This document shows, in pieces, positions 53,272 to 61,306 of a DNA stretch of 64,000 bases. Numbering within the stretch: the first letter of the stretch is position 1; every line of letters starts with the position of its first letter. A program made the translations under genes and the position numbers. Source of the stretch: an uncultured Bacteroidales bacterium. Its GTDB lineage: Bacteria; Bacteroidota; Bacteroidia; Bacteroidales; Bacteroidaceae. The stretch is from the NCBI GenBank assembly GCA_937898885.1, contig CALDKD010000089.1, positions 41,599-105,598 of the forward strand. Reading direction: 5' to 3'. A model generated the notes under the pieces. The model saw only the letters and a list, made by a program, of their open reading frames with translations. It ran no database searches and was not told the DNA's origin.

Positions 53272-53293
53272 CAACCCGGTCCTGTCAGAATTG

Positions 53294-53329
53294 AAAAAAG
53301 GAAGCTCATAACGGGCTTCCTTTTTTTTT
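53294..53329. terminator. Bidirectional terminator
   Basis: AAAAAAGGAAGC (53294-53305) pairs with GCTTCCTTTTTT (53315-53326) and a T-run follows. It ends the TonB operon and, in the other direction, the aromatic operon whose last gene ends at 53362. Confidence 0.9.
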
Positions 53330-53361
53330 GAGGTGAGTACTGTGACGGGAAAAACAGCGTA

Positions 53362-54396
53362 TCATTTCAGCCTGTCGGCAAGCTCAAGGATCAGCCGCTC
53401 TGTCTTGTCCCATCCAAGGCAAGGGTCGGTGATTGATTTCCCGTACACTGTCTCGCCATTCTTCTGTGATCCGTCCTCTATGTAAGACTCAATCATCAGT
53501 CCCTTGACCATGGACCTTATGGCATCGTTGTGGTCCATACTGTGGATTATTTCCTTGGCTATACGGCCCTGCTCCAGATATTTCTTTCCGGAATTGGAGT
53601 GATTGCAATCCACAATGACTCCTGGATTTACTATTCCGGGATTCTCCTTAAAGGTTTCTGACAGATGAATCAGGTCCTCGTAGTGATAATTTGAATGGCT
53701 GGTGCCGTGGTTATCCACATATCCGCGGAGAATGGCGTGGGCATATGGGTTTCCCGAGCTCTCAACTTCCCAGTTGCGGTATATGAACATATGCCCGCCT
53801 TGGGCGGCCTTTATGGAGTTTATCATCACAGAGATGTCTCCGCCCGTTGGGTTCTTCATACCAACAGGAATGTCAAGTCCGCTCGCAACCAGGCGGTGCT
53901 GCTGATTCTCCACGCTTCTGGCACCTACGGCCACATACGACAGCAGGTCTGACAGGAACATATGATTCTCAGGATAAAGCATCTCATCGGCGCAGGAGAA
54001 ACCGGTCTCCATTATTGCCTTGAGATGAAGATGGCGTATGGCAAACAGTCCCTTGAACATATCGGGAGAAGCCAGTGGATTAGGCTGGTGAAGCATACCC
54101 TTGTAGCCTTCGCCTGTTGTCCTGGGCTTGTTGGTATAGATTCTAGGGATTATGACAATCTTGTCCTCAACCTTTTCCTGAACCTTGCGCAAGCGGCCGA
54201 TATAGTCCAGCACCGCATCCTCACGGTCTGCCGAACACGGGCCGATAATCAGGAGAATTTTGTCTGTCTCTCCGCCCAGAACCTCTCTGATACGTTTGTC
54301 GTTCTCAGCCTTTGCCATCTGACCTTCTTCTGGCAGAGGATACAAATCCTTTATTTCCTGAGGGCTGAACAGCTCTCTATTGAATGTCATATTCAT
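53362..54396 (-). CDS. aroF: 3-deoxy-7-phosphoheptulonate (DAHP) synthase, class I
   Basis: Condenses phosphoenolpyruvate and erythrose-4-phosphate, the first step of the shikimate pathway. It has 344 residues of the AroF/G/H (class I-alpha) type with LLIIGPCSADR, IPRIYTNKPRTTGEGYKGM, GARSVENQQHR, GMKNPTGGD and VDCNHSNSGKK. Last gene of the seven-gene aromatic operon (18-bp gap after tyrA). Class I-alpha enzymes are feedback-inhibited by an aromatic amino acid; which one is not evident. The gene symbol is a generic choice among aroF/G/H. Confidence 0.95.
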   Translation of the reverse strand: MNMTFNRELFSPQEIKDLYPLPEEGQMAKAENDKRIREVLGGETDKILLIIGPCSADREDAVLDYIGRLRKVQEKVEDKIVIIPRIYTNKPRTTGEGYKGMLHQPNPLASPDMFKGLFAIRHLHLKAIMETGFSCADEMLYPENHMFLSDLLSYVAVGARSVENQQHRLVASGLDIPVGMKNPTGGDISVMINSIKAAQGGHMFIYRNWEVESSGNPYAHAILRGYVDNHGTSHSNYHYEDLIHLSETFKENPGIVNPGVIVDCNHSNSGKKYLEQGRIAKEIIHSMDHNDAIRSMVKGLMIESYIEDGSQKNGETVYGKSITDPCLGWDKTERLILELADRLK

Positions 54397-54414
54397 ATTC
54401 TATTGTCCTTTATA

Positions 54415-55263
54415 TTATTTCTTATCAAATTGCTCCCTATTTCGTGAAGACTCTCTCATCACTGACTTGAGCGTCCCGGTATCACCGTTTTCAATAGCCT
54501 TCCTCAATGTCTCCATACTGCCGACAAACAGGTCAATCTGCTTAATCAGGACATCGCGGTTGAGAATAAAGAGCTCGCTCCACATTGTCTCGTTGATTGC
54601 CGCTATCCTTGTAAGATCTCTGAATGAATCGCCCGAATACTTTGCCATCTGTGAGGTATCGCGGCATGTCATCAGCGATACGGCCACACAATGCGTCAGC
54701 TGGCTTAGGAATCCAATCATCTCGTCGTGCTCTTCCGGAGACAGCTCAGTTATCTTGTCGAAACCCATTCTACGTCCAAGTTCCTTGCACTTCTCAATTG
54801 CGGAAAGCGTGTTGCAGGCAGTAGGAGTGACCAGATAGTTTGCGCCTTTGAATACCGAGCTGTCGCTGTTGACCACTCCCGATCGCTCACGTCCGGCCAT
54901 AGGATGGGCACCTATGAATTCCAGGTCGGGCCTGAGGATACGCTGCACCTCATAGACAACCGGCACTTTCACACCAGAGACATCGGTGATCAGTGTGCCG
55001 GGCGCGATAAGGTCCTGACAGGCCTTTATCCACTCAATGAAAGTGTTCGGATAGAGACAGAACACAATCAATCTGTATTTTGAGATGAGCTCCCTTTCTA
55101 TCTGGACAGAACCTTCGGTTATGATGCCTTTGGCAAGCGCGTAATCGATTGATTCCCTGCTCTTGTCAATGGCGCCTACCTGGAAGCCTGCGTTGGTGAG
55201 GGCTTCGGCATAGCTGCCTCCTATAAGTCCCAGACCTACAATCAATATCTTATCCTCAATCAT
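54415..55263 (-). CDS. tyrA: Prephenate dehydrogenase
   Basis: NAD(P)-dependent oxidative decarboxylation of prephenate to 4-hydroxyphenylpyruvate, for tyrosine. 282 residues from ATG 55263: Rossmann motif ILIVGLGLIGGS, GAHPMAGRERSGV (substrate-binding His/Arg region) and the all-helical C-terminal domain with HDEMIGFLSQLTHCVAVSL. No ACT domain. The start overlaps the aroA stop by 8 bp; an in-frame ATG at 55275 is also possible. Confidence 0.95.
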   Translation of the reverse strand: MIEDKILIVGLGLIGGSYAEALTNAGFQVGAIDKSRESIDYALAKGIITEGSVQIERELISKYRLIVFCLYPNTFIEWIKACQDLIAPGTLITDVSGVKVPVVYEVQRILRPDLEFIGAHPMAGRERSGVVNSDSSVFKGANYLVTPTACNTLSAIEKCKELGRRMGFDKITELSPEEHDEMIGFLSQLTHCVAVSLMTCRDTSQMAKYSGDSFRDLTRIAAINETMWSELFILNRDVLIKQIDLFVGSMETLRKAIENGDTGTLKSVMRESSRNREQFDKK

Positions 55264-56476
55264 ATTCGATACCAAGTTTAGTCAATACCTCAAAATAATC
55301 CGGGAAGCTCTTGCTGACGGCCTCCGCGCCATCGATGGAGCCGGAAAAGACAGTAAGAAGCGGCACCAGCGCCATGACCAGACGGTGGTCGTTGTGGCCA
55401 TACAATGTTCTTGAGGGAGCATGAGGCGCGGGAGCGGATATCTCCACCTCGTTCTCAGACACACGCGCCTCCACACCGAACGCCTCAAGCTCGGAAATCA
55501 TATCCCTTACGCGGTCGCTCTCCTTGATGGCCAGCCGTCGGGTACCTTTGACGCAACCATTCCCTTTCAAGGCGGCAAGAGTAAAGAGCACCGGGCCGAG
55601 GTCAATGTTTTCTGAGATGTCAACCTGTCCCTCATTCACAAGCTGGGACATCAGCTCACGGCAAACACGGTCGCCTTGCGCCGAGTTGTTCCTCAGTCCG
55701 GATAAATCAACTCTGTTGCCTTCAATGAAATTGTAGATATCAAGATAGGCGGCATTGGTCCAATCCCCCTCTACCCTTACGGTTGAGGAAAAGGAATAAC
55801 GCTGGCCACCCGGAATGAGGAGCTGACGCTCATTCTGCCACTTCAAGTGTATTCCAGCCTGACAAAGCACGTCTTCCGTTATAGCCAGATATCCCCTGCT
55901 TACCGGTTCGTTCTCAAGCAGGATGCGGCTGTCTTGAGCACACAAAGGCAAGGCCATCATAAGCCCGGTAAGATACTGGCTGCTGGTAGAGGCATCCAGA
56001 ATGAAATCTCCAGGCTCAAGGTGTCCGGACACGATGATTCCTTCAGCCGCATATCGGAAACTGACTTTGGAAAGCGTCTTGACGTAAGGCGCTATTCCCC
56101 GTTCCAAAAGACGTTCGCTGCCGGTAATCAGGAATTCAGTTCCATCGCCAGCCAAGGCCAGCGCCAGAGGAATGATGAACCGCATGGTGGACCCGCTCTC
56201 ACGGCAAGGAAGAACAATCCGGCCATCGGGCAGCATATCCTTGCAACGGTTGAATTCCGCACACTTGCCGTCATATCCGCTCCCGAACCCAAGAGCGCTC
56301 AGGCAGTCAATTGTGGCAAGGATGTCCTCCGACGGAGCCAGGTTTTCCACCCGACCGCCGCTCAGGGCTGCGGCTATCAGCAACCTGTGGGCGTAACTCT
56401 TGGATGGCGGAGCCTGAACAGAGCCGATTGCCCTGCTTTTTCTAAACGTATGTCTCACCGGCTCAAGTATTTGCAA
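55256..56476 (-). CDS. aroA: 3-phosphoshikimate 1-carboxyvinyltransferase (EPSP synthase)
   Basis: Transfers enolpyruvate from PEP to shikimate-3-phosphate. 406 residues, slightly short for the family. Present are PPSKSYAHRLLIAAALSGG near the N-terminus, RESGSTMRF (PEP/S3P site), SSQYLTGLMMALPL, AIKESDRVRDMISEL and GHNDHRLVMAL. The start overlaps the aroQ end by 22 bp and the stop overlaps tyrA by 8 bp, indicating tight translational coupling. Confidence 0.95.
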   Translation of the reverse strand: MQILEPVRHTFRKSRAIGSVQAPPSKSYAHRLLIAAALSGGRVENLAPSEDILATIDCLSALGFGSGYDGKCAEFNRCKDMLPDGRIVLPCRESGSTMRFIIPLALALAGDGTEFLITGSERLLERGIAPYVKTLSKVSFRYAAEGIIVSGHLEPGDFILDASTSSQYLTGLMMALPLCAQDSRILLENEPVSRGYLAITEDVLCQAGIHLKWQNERQLLIPGGQRYSFSSTVRVEGDWTNAAYLDIYNFIEGNRVDLSGLRNNSAQGDRVCRELMSQLVNEGQVDISENIDLGPVLFTLAALKGNGCVKGTRRLAIKESDRVRDMISELEAFGVEARVSENEVEISAPAPHAPSRTLYGHNDHRLVMALVPLLTVFSGSIDGAEAVSKSFPDYFEVLTKLGIEYD

Positions 56477-56916
56477 AGGATATCAATTGCCTCCAGATAA
56501 CCATCTATGCCCTTGCCTGACACCGTGGCGATGCAGGACTCCCTGATATAGCTTATCTGACGGAAAGCCTCGCGGGATGATACGTCGGAGATATGCACCT
56601 CGACCGTAGGGATACGTGTCGCCTTCAGAGCATCGACAATGGCGATGCTGGTGTGGGTGTATGCGCCGGGATTGAACACCAGCCCATCCACTTTATCAAA
56701 GAAAGCCCGTTGAATCATATCCACAAGATCGCCTTCATGGTTGGACTGCAGGATCTGACAGCCAATGCCTTTTCCGGCAGCATGGCTGCTTACGCGACTG
56801 CAGAGCCCGTCATAATTCTCCGAACCATAGATATCCGGTTCCCGTATTCCCAGCATATTAATATTCGGGCCGTTAATTACAAGTATGCTAATATTGGTTG
56901 TTGGTTGTCTCTCCAT
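56455..56916 (-). CDS. aroQ: 3-dehydroquinate dehydratase, type II
   Basis: Converts 3-dehydroquinate to 3-dehydroshikimate. 153 residues, type II (dodecameric) family: VINGPNINMLGIREPDIYG with the flexible lid and catalytic Tyr region, SNHEGDLVDMIQRA, FNPGAYTHTSIAI and VEVHISDVSSREAFR. Lies 6 bp after the aroC stop and overlaps aroA. Confidence 0.96.
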   Translation of the reverse strand: MERQPTTNISILVINGPNINMLGIREPDIYGSENYDGLCSRVSSHAAGKGIGCQILQSNHEGDLVDMIQRAFFDKVDGLVFNPGAYTHTSIAIVDALKATRIPTVEVHISDVSSREAFRQISYIRESCIATVSGKGIDGYLEAIDILCKYLSR

Positions 56917-56922
56917 AGCCGC

Positions 56923-58011
56923 CTATCTTAAATAATCCTTTCCATATCTGAGCGCAAGCATATCGCATAGTACTATTGCTGTCAGGCTTGACACCACAAT
57001 GCAGATTCGCCTTATGATGGCCGGATCGTGACGTCCCTTGATGCAGAGCCTTGCAGGCTGGCCGCTGAGCAGGTCCACCGTATCCTGTTCCCTTGAGATG
57101 GAAGGTGTAGGCTTGACTGCGCAGTTGAACACCACAGGCATGCCGTTGGACATACCGCCGTTGATGCCGCCATTGTTATTCGATGAGGTCACAATCTTTT
57201 CACCGTCAACAATCCACGGATCGTTGAGCTCAGACCCTGTGCTTTCCGCAAAACCGAAACCCAGGCCAAACTCCACACCCTTGATTCCTCCAATGGCGAA
57301 CATCGCCTTGGAGATGCAGCCCTCCAGCGAATCAAACCAGGGCTCACCTATTCCCGCAGCCAGGCCAGTGATTGCAGTCTGAATCTTTCCTCCAATTGAA
57401 TCGCCACAATTTCTGACGTCATCAATCTTTTCTATCATTTTCTGCCCCGCCACATCGTCAATCACAGGGAAGGACTTGGCATTCAAGGATTCCATCTCTG
57501 CCTGGAAGTCGGAAAATGCAGAGTCATCAACCCCGCCACAACGCAGGATGTGGGTGGCGATACGGATGCCTTTTTGTTCCAGAGCCTTTATGGCAAGAGC
57601 CCCGGCAGCCACTATGCCCGCTGTGATGCGACCGCTGAAATGGCCTCCGCCACGATAGTCCTCAAAGCCCGCATAGCGCACGTGAGCAACGTAATCCGCG
57701 TGCGACGGACGCGCCAGAAAGCGGATTTCATCATAATCCGTGCTGCGGACATTGGTGTTCGGGATGAGAATGGTAATGGGTGCCCCTGTGGTCATACCGT
57801 TGAACACTCCGCTGACAATCCTGAAATCATCCGGCTCCACGCGCGCGGTATCAGTGATGCCTGAAGGCCTGCGCTTTGAGAGCTGCGCCGCCACGAAACT
57901 CTCATCAACCGGGATACCTGCAGCCAAACCGTCCAAGGTGGCGCAAATCATCTCTCCGTGTGACTCTCCGCTGAGAGTCAGGATGACGCTCTTACCTATG
58001 CTGTTGCTCAT
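56923..58011 (-). CDS. aroC: Chorismate synthase
   Basis: FMN-dependent elimination of phosphate from EPSP to give chorismate. 362 residues: TLSGESHGEMICATLDGL, KRRPSG, SHADYVAHVRYAGFEDYRGGG and GGIKGVEFGLGFG are the family landmarks, and NNNGGINGGMSNG is intact. Overlaps the aroB stop by 20 bp and is followed by aroQ. Confidence 0.97.
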   Translation of the reverse strand: MSNSIGKSVILTLSGESHGEMICATLDGLAAGIPVDESFVAAQLSKRRPSGITDTARVEPDDFRIVSGVFNGMTTGAPITILIPNTNVRSTDYDEIRFLARPSHADYVAHVRYAGFEDYRGGGHFSGRITAGIVAAGALAIKALEQKGIRIATHILRCGGVDDSAFSDFQAEMESLNAKSFPVIDDVAGQKMIEKIDDVRNCGDSIGGKIQTAITGLAAGIGEPWFDSLEGCISKAMFAIGGIKGVEFGLGFGFAESTGSELNDPWIVDGEKIVTSSNNNGGINGGMSNGMPVVFNCAVKPTPSISREQDTVDLLSGQPARLCIKGRHDPAIIRRICIVVSSLTAIVLCDMLALRYGKDYLR

Positions 58012-59023
58012 TTTTCCTATTTGTTATCAGTTGTTTTATTTCTTCTTGTGTGAACTCGCGGAACTCGAAACTACCGATATCACTTACCCATACGGCAGTC
58101 ACGGTAGAAGACTTGGCTTTTTTGTCATGGCTGACAAACTCACAGAGACTTACCGGATTGAAACTGTCAGATACAGGAAGGCCATACTTCTCAAGAGCCG
58201 TCTCAATCTGCTGTCTGGCCCTGCCCTCAGACATATACATCATTCCTATGGCTACGCATTCCCCGTGATACAAGTCGCCTTCGGCCGCTGATTCTATGGC
58301 GTGACCGATAGTATGACCGAAATTCAGGACTTTGCGCAAGCCCTTCTCATACGGGTCACTTTGCACCACATTGAGCTTGATGCTCAAAGCACCGGCTATC
58401 ATATCGCAAAGCTCAGCCTTGTCTCCATTCCAGGAGCAGATGCTCTCATACAGGCCCGCATCGGAAGTAGCGGCCATCTTGATCATTTCCGCCATACCCT
58501 CGGCGAATATTCTGGGTGGCAGTGTGTCAAGACACTCCGGATCAACAATGACCTTGGAAGGATTGTGAAATGCGCCGACAATATTCTTCACGCCATGGAA
58601 ATTGATGGCTGTCTTGCCGCCAATGGATGAATCCACCTGGGAAAGCAGCGTTGTGGGTACGCTGTAGTAGTTTATTCCACGCATATAGCAGGAGGCTGCA
58701 AAACCGCACAAGTCCCCAACCATTCCCCCGCCCACTGCCACAAGCGCGTCATCGCGGGAAAAACGATGCTCAACCAAAGATGACATTATGGTTTCCAGAG
58801 CGGAGAGGCTCTTGGTGGATTCTCCGGCCTTCAACGTCAGGATATGGCTTCCGGCAAACGCGCCAGCCACTTTCCCGGCATACTCCGACGGTACGCCATC
58901 GTCTGTTATAACCAGCACCTTTTTGCCGGATAGGTCTATCAACCGGCCTATTCTATCTATCGAGCCGGCCTCAACTACAATATCATAGCCCTTGCCACTT
59001 TCGGAATTGTATCTGAGTATCAT
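57992..59023 (-). CDS. aroB: 3-dehydroquinate synthase
   Basis: NAD- and metal-dependent cyclisation of DAHP to 3-dehydroquinate. 343 residues: AVGGGMVGDLCGFAASCYMRG, PTTLLSQVDSSIGGKTAINF, AEMIKMAA and NFGHTIGHAIES with a metal-binding His. Its start overlaps the pheA stop by 4 bp. Confidence 0.97.
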   Translation of the reverse strand: MILRYNSESGKGYDIVVEAGSIDRIGRLIDLSGKKVLVITDDGVPSEYAGKVAGAFAGSHILTLKAGESTKSLSALETIMSSLVEHRFSRDDALVAVGGGMVGDLCGFAASCYMRGINYYSVPTTLLSQVDSSIGGKTAINFHGVKNIVGAFHNPSKVIVDPECLDTLPPRIFAEGMAEMIKMAATSDAGLYESICSWNGDKAELCDMIAGALSIKLNVVQSDPYEKGLRKVLNFGHTIGHAIESAAEGDLYHGECVAIGMMYMSEGRARQQIETALEKYGLPVSDSFNPVSLCEFVSHDKKAKSSTVTAVWVSDIGSFEFREFTQEEIKQLITNRKNEQQHR

Positions 59024-59871
59024 ATTTCCTGATGTCTGTAAGATCCCACAAGGCGCAGATTGTCACATACGGTCTTCATCTGAAAGAGCAACTCCTTTCC
59101 GTTCTCTCCATTCACGTCGCCCTCCAGTTCCGCGAAGAAAAACTGGTTTCCTTCCGGCTCATACGTGGGACGGCTGTGTAAATAGCTCATATTGTATCCG
59201 TGCGCGCCTATGATGTTCAAAGCCTTTGCCAAGGCTCCGGCCTCGTTGCGGACCGCAAATACAAGTATGAAACGTGTATGGTGCCCTGGAGTCTTAAGGT
59301 TATTCATGGAGCGCGAGAATACCGCAAAGCGGGTCTGTGTGTGAGGAGAAGCGCTCATGTCCAGAATAGAGTTGATGTAAAGGTCACCATGATATGCCAG
59401 GTCGAGTACCGCACCAACATCTCCTGCCAGACTATTCTCTATCGGCAGTATTGCCACATCAACATCACCATTGACACAGGCAGAGTATGTTCCGGCGAAA
59501 TCAGTGAAAGGTACGGTCTCAGCCTCAGGGAATGCCTTTTGGGCAGTATTGTGGGCGAAATCGCCGGGGACTCCGCAATATGCTATTCTCATTCCCTTGA
59601 AAAGACGCCTCTGGTAGTCCTTGGAAAGACCCATCAGATGCTTCTGGAAAAGCACGTAAAACTCACGCTTCTCAGAATCCTCTATCAGCTCGCCGGCATT
59701 TTCCATCTTGGCCCGCTCACGTGTATCGTCAATGATGCTGAGGCCGCTTCTCATCTTGTACTCCGCAACCTCACGACATTGTCGCATACGCTGCTCAAAA
59801 AGTTCCGCCATCTGAATGTCTATCTCATTGATGGCCTTGCGGGCTTTGTCTAGTTCATTGTCCTGTCTCAT
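59020..59871 (-). CDS. pheA: Chorismate mutase / prephenate dehydratase with shortened dehydratase domain
   Basis: P-protein of 283 residues; typical CM-PDT-ACT proteins have about 360-390. The AroQ-type chorismate mutase is complete (1-90; LDKARKAINEIDIQMAELFEQR). The dehydratase part is only about 94-185: it has IAYCGVPGDFAHNTA, ILPIENSLAGDV and the catalytic TRF (180-182). About 75-80 residues that normally lie between the first lobe and TRF are missing, with only LDMSASPHTQ in their place. The ACT domain (200-283) follows with AGALAKAL and LHSRP where Phe-binding ESRP is usual. First gene of the operon, preceded by an attenuator. Mutase activity is likely; dehydratase activity is doubtful. 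Confidence 0.85.
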   Translation of the reverse strand: MRQDNELDKARKAINEIDIQMAELFEQRMRQCREVAEYKMRSGLSIIDDTRERAKMENAGELIEDSEKREFYVLFQKHLMGLSKDYQRRLFKGMRIAYCGVPGDFAHNTAQKAFPEAETVPFTDFAGTYSACVNGDVDVAILPIENSLAGDVGAVLDLAYHGDLYINSILDMSASPHTQTRFAVFSRSMNNLKTPGHHTRFILVFAVRNEAGALAKALNIIGAHGYNMSYLHSRPTYEPEGNQFFFAELEGDVNGENGKELLFQMKTVCDNLRLVGSYRHQEI

Positions 59872-59881
59872 ACTATGTCAT

Positions 59882-59914
59882 AAAAAACGAGGCCGCCCAA
59901 ACCTGGACAGCCTC
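59882..59914 (-). terminator. Attenuator terminator of the aromatic operon
   Basis: On the minus strand GAGGCTGTCC (59914-59905) pairs along all 10 bases (two G-U) with GGGCGGCCTC (59898-59889) around loop AGGTTT, followed by G and TTTTTT. It ends 10 bp before the pheA ATG. The 5' arm can instead pair with TGGACGGTCTT (59966-59956) inside the leader ORF (11 bp with wobbles), forming an antiterminator. Confidence 0.88.
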
Positions 59915-59937
59915 TGATATATTTCGTATTTCCATTA

Positions 59938-60021
59938 TTAATCGCACACGAATTTAAGACCGTCCATTTTCAAAACAGCGGCATAATAATAGAAATGATA
60001 ATATCGTGCGTAACTCATCAT
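59938..60021 (-). CDS. Tyr/Phe-rich leader peptide of the aromatic operon
   Basis: A 27-codon ORF from ATG 60021 (or 60018) to TAA at 59940-59938. Its codons 4-13 read YARYYHFYYY: six Tyr and one Phe in ten codons, with another Phe at codon 24. It lies between a full promoter (60069-60038) and the terminator at 59914-59882, and contains the antiterminator strand. Ribosome stalling at Tyr/Phe codons when the charged tRNAs are scarce would free that strand and allow read-through into pheA-aroBCQA-tyrA-aroF. Too short for normal ORF callers. Confidence 0.85.
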   Translation of the reverse strand: MMSYARYYHFYYYAAVLKMDGLKFVCD

Positions 60022-60037
60022 TTTATAATCAACACCG

Positions 60038-60069
60038 CAAATCTATACGTATTTCTGTAAACATCCAAA
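60038..60069 (-). promoter_or_regulatory. Promoter of the aromatic amino-acid operon
   Basis: Minus-strand TTTG (60069-60066), a 20-bp spacer and TAGATTTG (60045-60038), an exact match to the Bacteroidota consensus. The transcript would start near 60034, about 13 nt before the leader-peptide ATG. Confidence 0.82.
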
Positions 60070-60122
60070 TAATTTGCATCCAAATTCCAAAATTCTTTCT
60101 TCATTCGCAGACGCAATGGACT

Positions 60123-61079
60123 CTAATCAATCTGCTTATGTGTCTGTATCACTTTCCTGATTGTACCGTCAGGATTGTAGTACAGACGGTCAACGCAAAC
60201 GGAACGGCGCACACCGGTAAACGGCTGCTTGCGCGATATGCTAAGGTCTGCGTTGTGATAGAACATGTACCACTTATCCTTATACCGTACTATGCTGTGA
60301 TGATTGGTGCCGCTGTTCACCGGATCCAGGATGACACCTTTATATTCGTAAGGCCCCAGAGGATTGTCAGCCATGGCATAGACAATCTCAGGCTGATGTC
60401 CGGTCAGCGAGCTGTTGGAATATGACAGATAGTACTTGCCGTTGTACTTATGGCACCAGGCGGCCTCAAAGAATTCCACCAGTCCCTCAATGATATGCAC
60501 CTGCCCGTCATACGAGATCATATCCTCGTTCAACTTGATGCAGCACAGAGTGTTCTGCCCCACAAACATATATGCCTGACCGTCATCGTCAATGAACACG
60601 CAAGGGTCAATGAAATCGCGGTCGCAGATAACTCCGGGCGAGTCAATGCTCAGAAGCGGATGTCCCAGCGGGTCAGTGAACGGACCTGTCGGCGAATCGC
60701 TCACAGCAACGCCTATATGTTTCTGGTCCGTGGGATAATACAGATAGTATTTGCCGTTTCTATATACGCAGTCAGGAGCCCATGCGCCCTTTCTGGCCCA
60801 GGTGGTCTGTTCAAACGGCTTGAAGATGACTCCACGGTCCTGATAAGACACCATATCGGTTGTCGTGAAGACGTGATAATCCCTCATACTGAAGGTGAAG
60901 GCATTATCCTCATCGTGACTGGGATAGATATAGAGAGTGTCTCCGAACACATGGGCAGACGGATCGGCCGTGTAAATGCTTCTAATTACAGGATTGTCAA
61001 ACTCCTCTGTCTGAGCCAAAGCGCAATTTCCAGCCACAAGAGCCAATACGGTAATGATAGTCAATAATCTCAGTTTCAT
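60123..61079 (-). CDS. GH43 family glycoside hydrolase
   Basis: Exported five-bladed propeller enzyme of 318 residues (signal ALVAGNCALAQ). GH43 catalytic residues are visible: general base Asp in YTADPSAHV, pKa-modulating Asp in FIDPCVFID and acid Glu in EFFEAAWCHKY. Subfamily members act as beta-xylosidases or alpha-L-arabinofuranosidases; the size without an extra C-terminal module fits the short GH43 subfamilies. Together with GH10 and GH67 elsewhere in the window it suggests xylan use. It ends 54 bp upstream of the aromatic operon promoter. Confidence 0.9.
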   Translation of the reverse strand: MKLRLLTIITVLALVAGNCALAQTEEFDNPVIRSIYTADPSAHVFGDTLYIYPSHDEDNAFTFSMRDYHVFTTTDMVSYQDRGVIFKPFEQTTWARKGAWAPDCVYRNGKYYLYYPTDQKHIGVAVSDSPTGPFTDPLGHPLLSIDSPGVICDRDFIDPCVFIDDDGQAYMFVGQNTLCCIKLNEDMISYDGQVHIIEGLVEFFEAAWCHKYNGKYYLSYSNSSLTGHQPEIVYAMADNPLGPYEYKGVILDPVNSGTNHHSIVRYKDKWYMFYHNADLSISRKQPFTGVRRSVCVDRLYYNPDGTIRKVIQTHKQID

Positions 61080-61195
61080 AAATGTAATATTTTGGCCACT
61101 TTACAAATACGTTTTAAATATACACAAAATAATAAACAGGACACTATTCACAAAGAATATGTCTCATATGCTTATGTGGACATGTTGACAAACCA

Positions 61196-61220
61196 TCCTC
61201 AAATTCATTGAGTTTGAGGA
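61196..61220. promoter_or_regulatory. Inverted repeat between divergent glycosidase genes
   Basis: TCCTCAAA (61196-61203) and TTTGAGGA (61213-61220) form an 8-bp inverted repeat in the 227-bp gap between GH43 (-) and GH95 (+). It may be an operator for a shared regulator. No clear TAnnTTTG promoter was found on either side. Confidence 0.4.
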
Positions 61221-61306
61221 TAAATTGCTACCTTCACCCCGATAAATTGCAATTTTATGGTCAATAAAAGGAAATTATTGTTTTTTGCACAGCTAATATA
61301 CTAATT

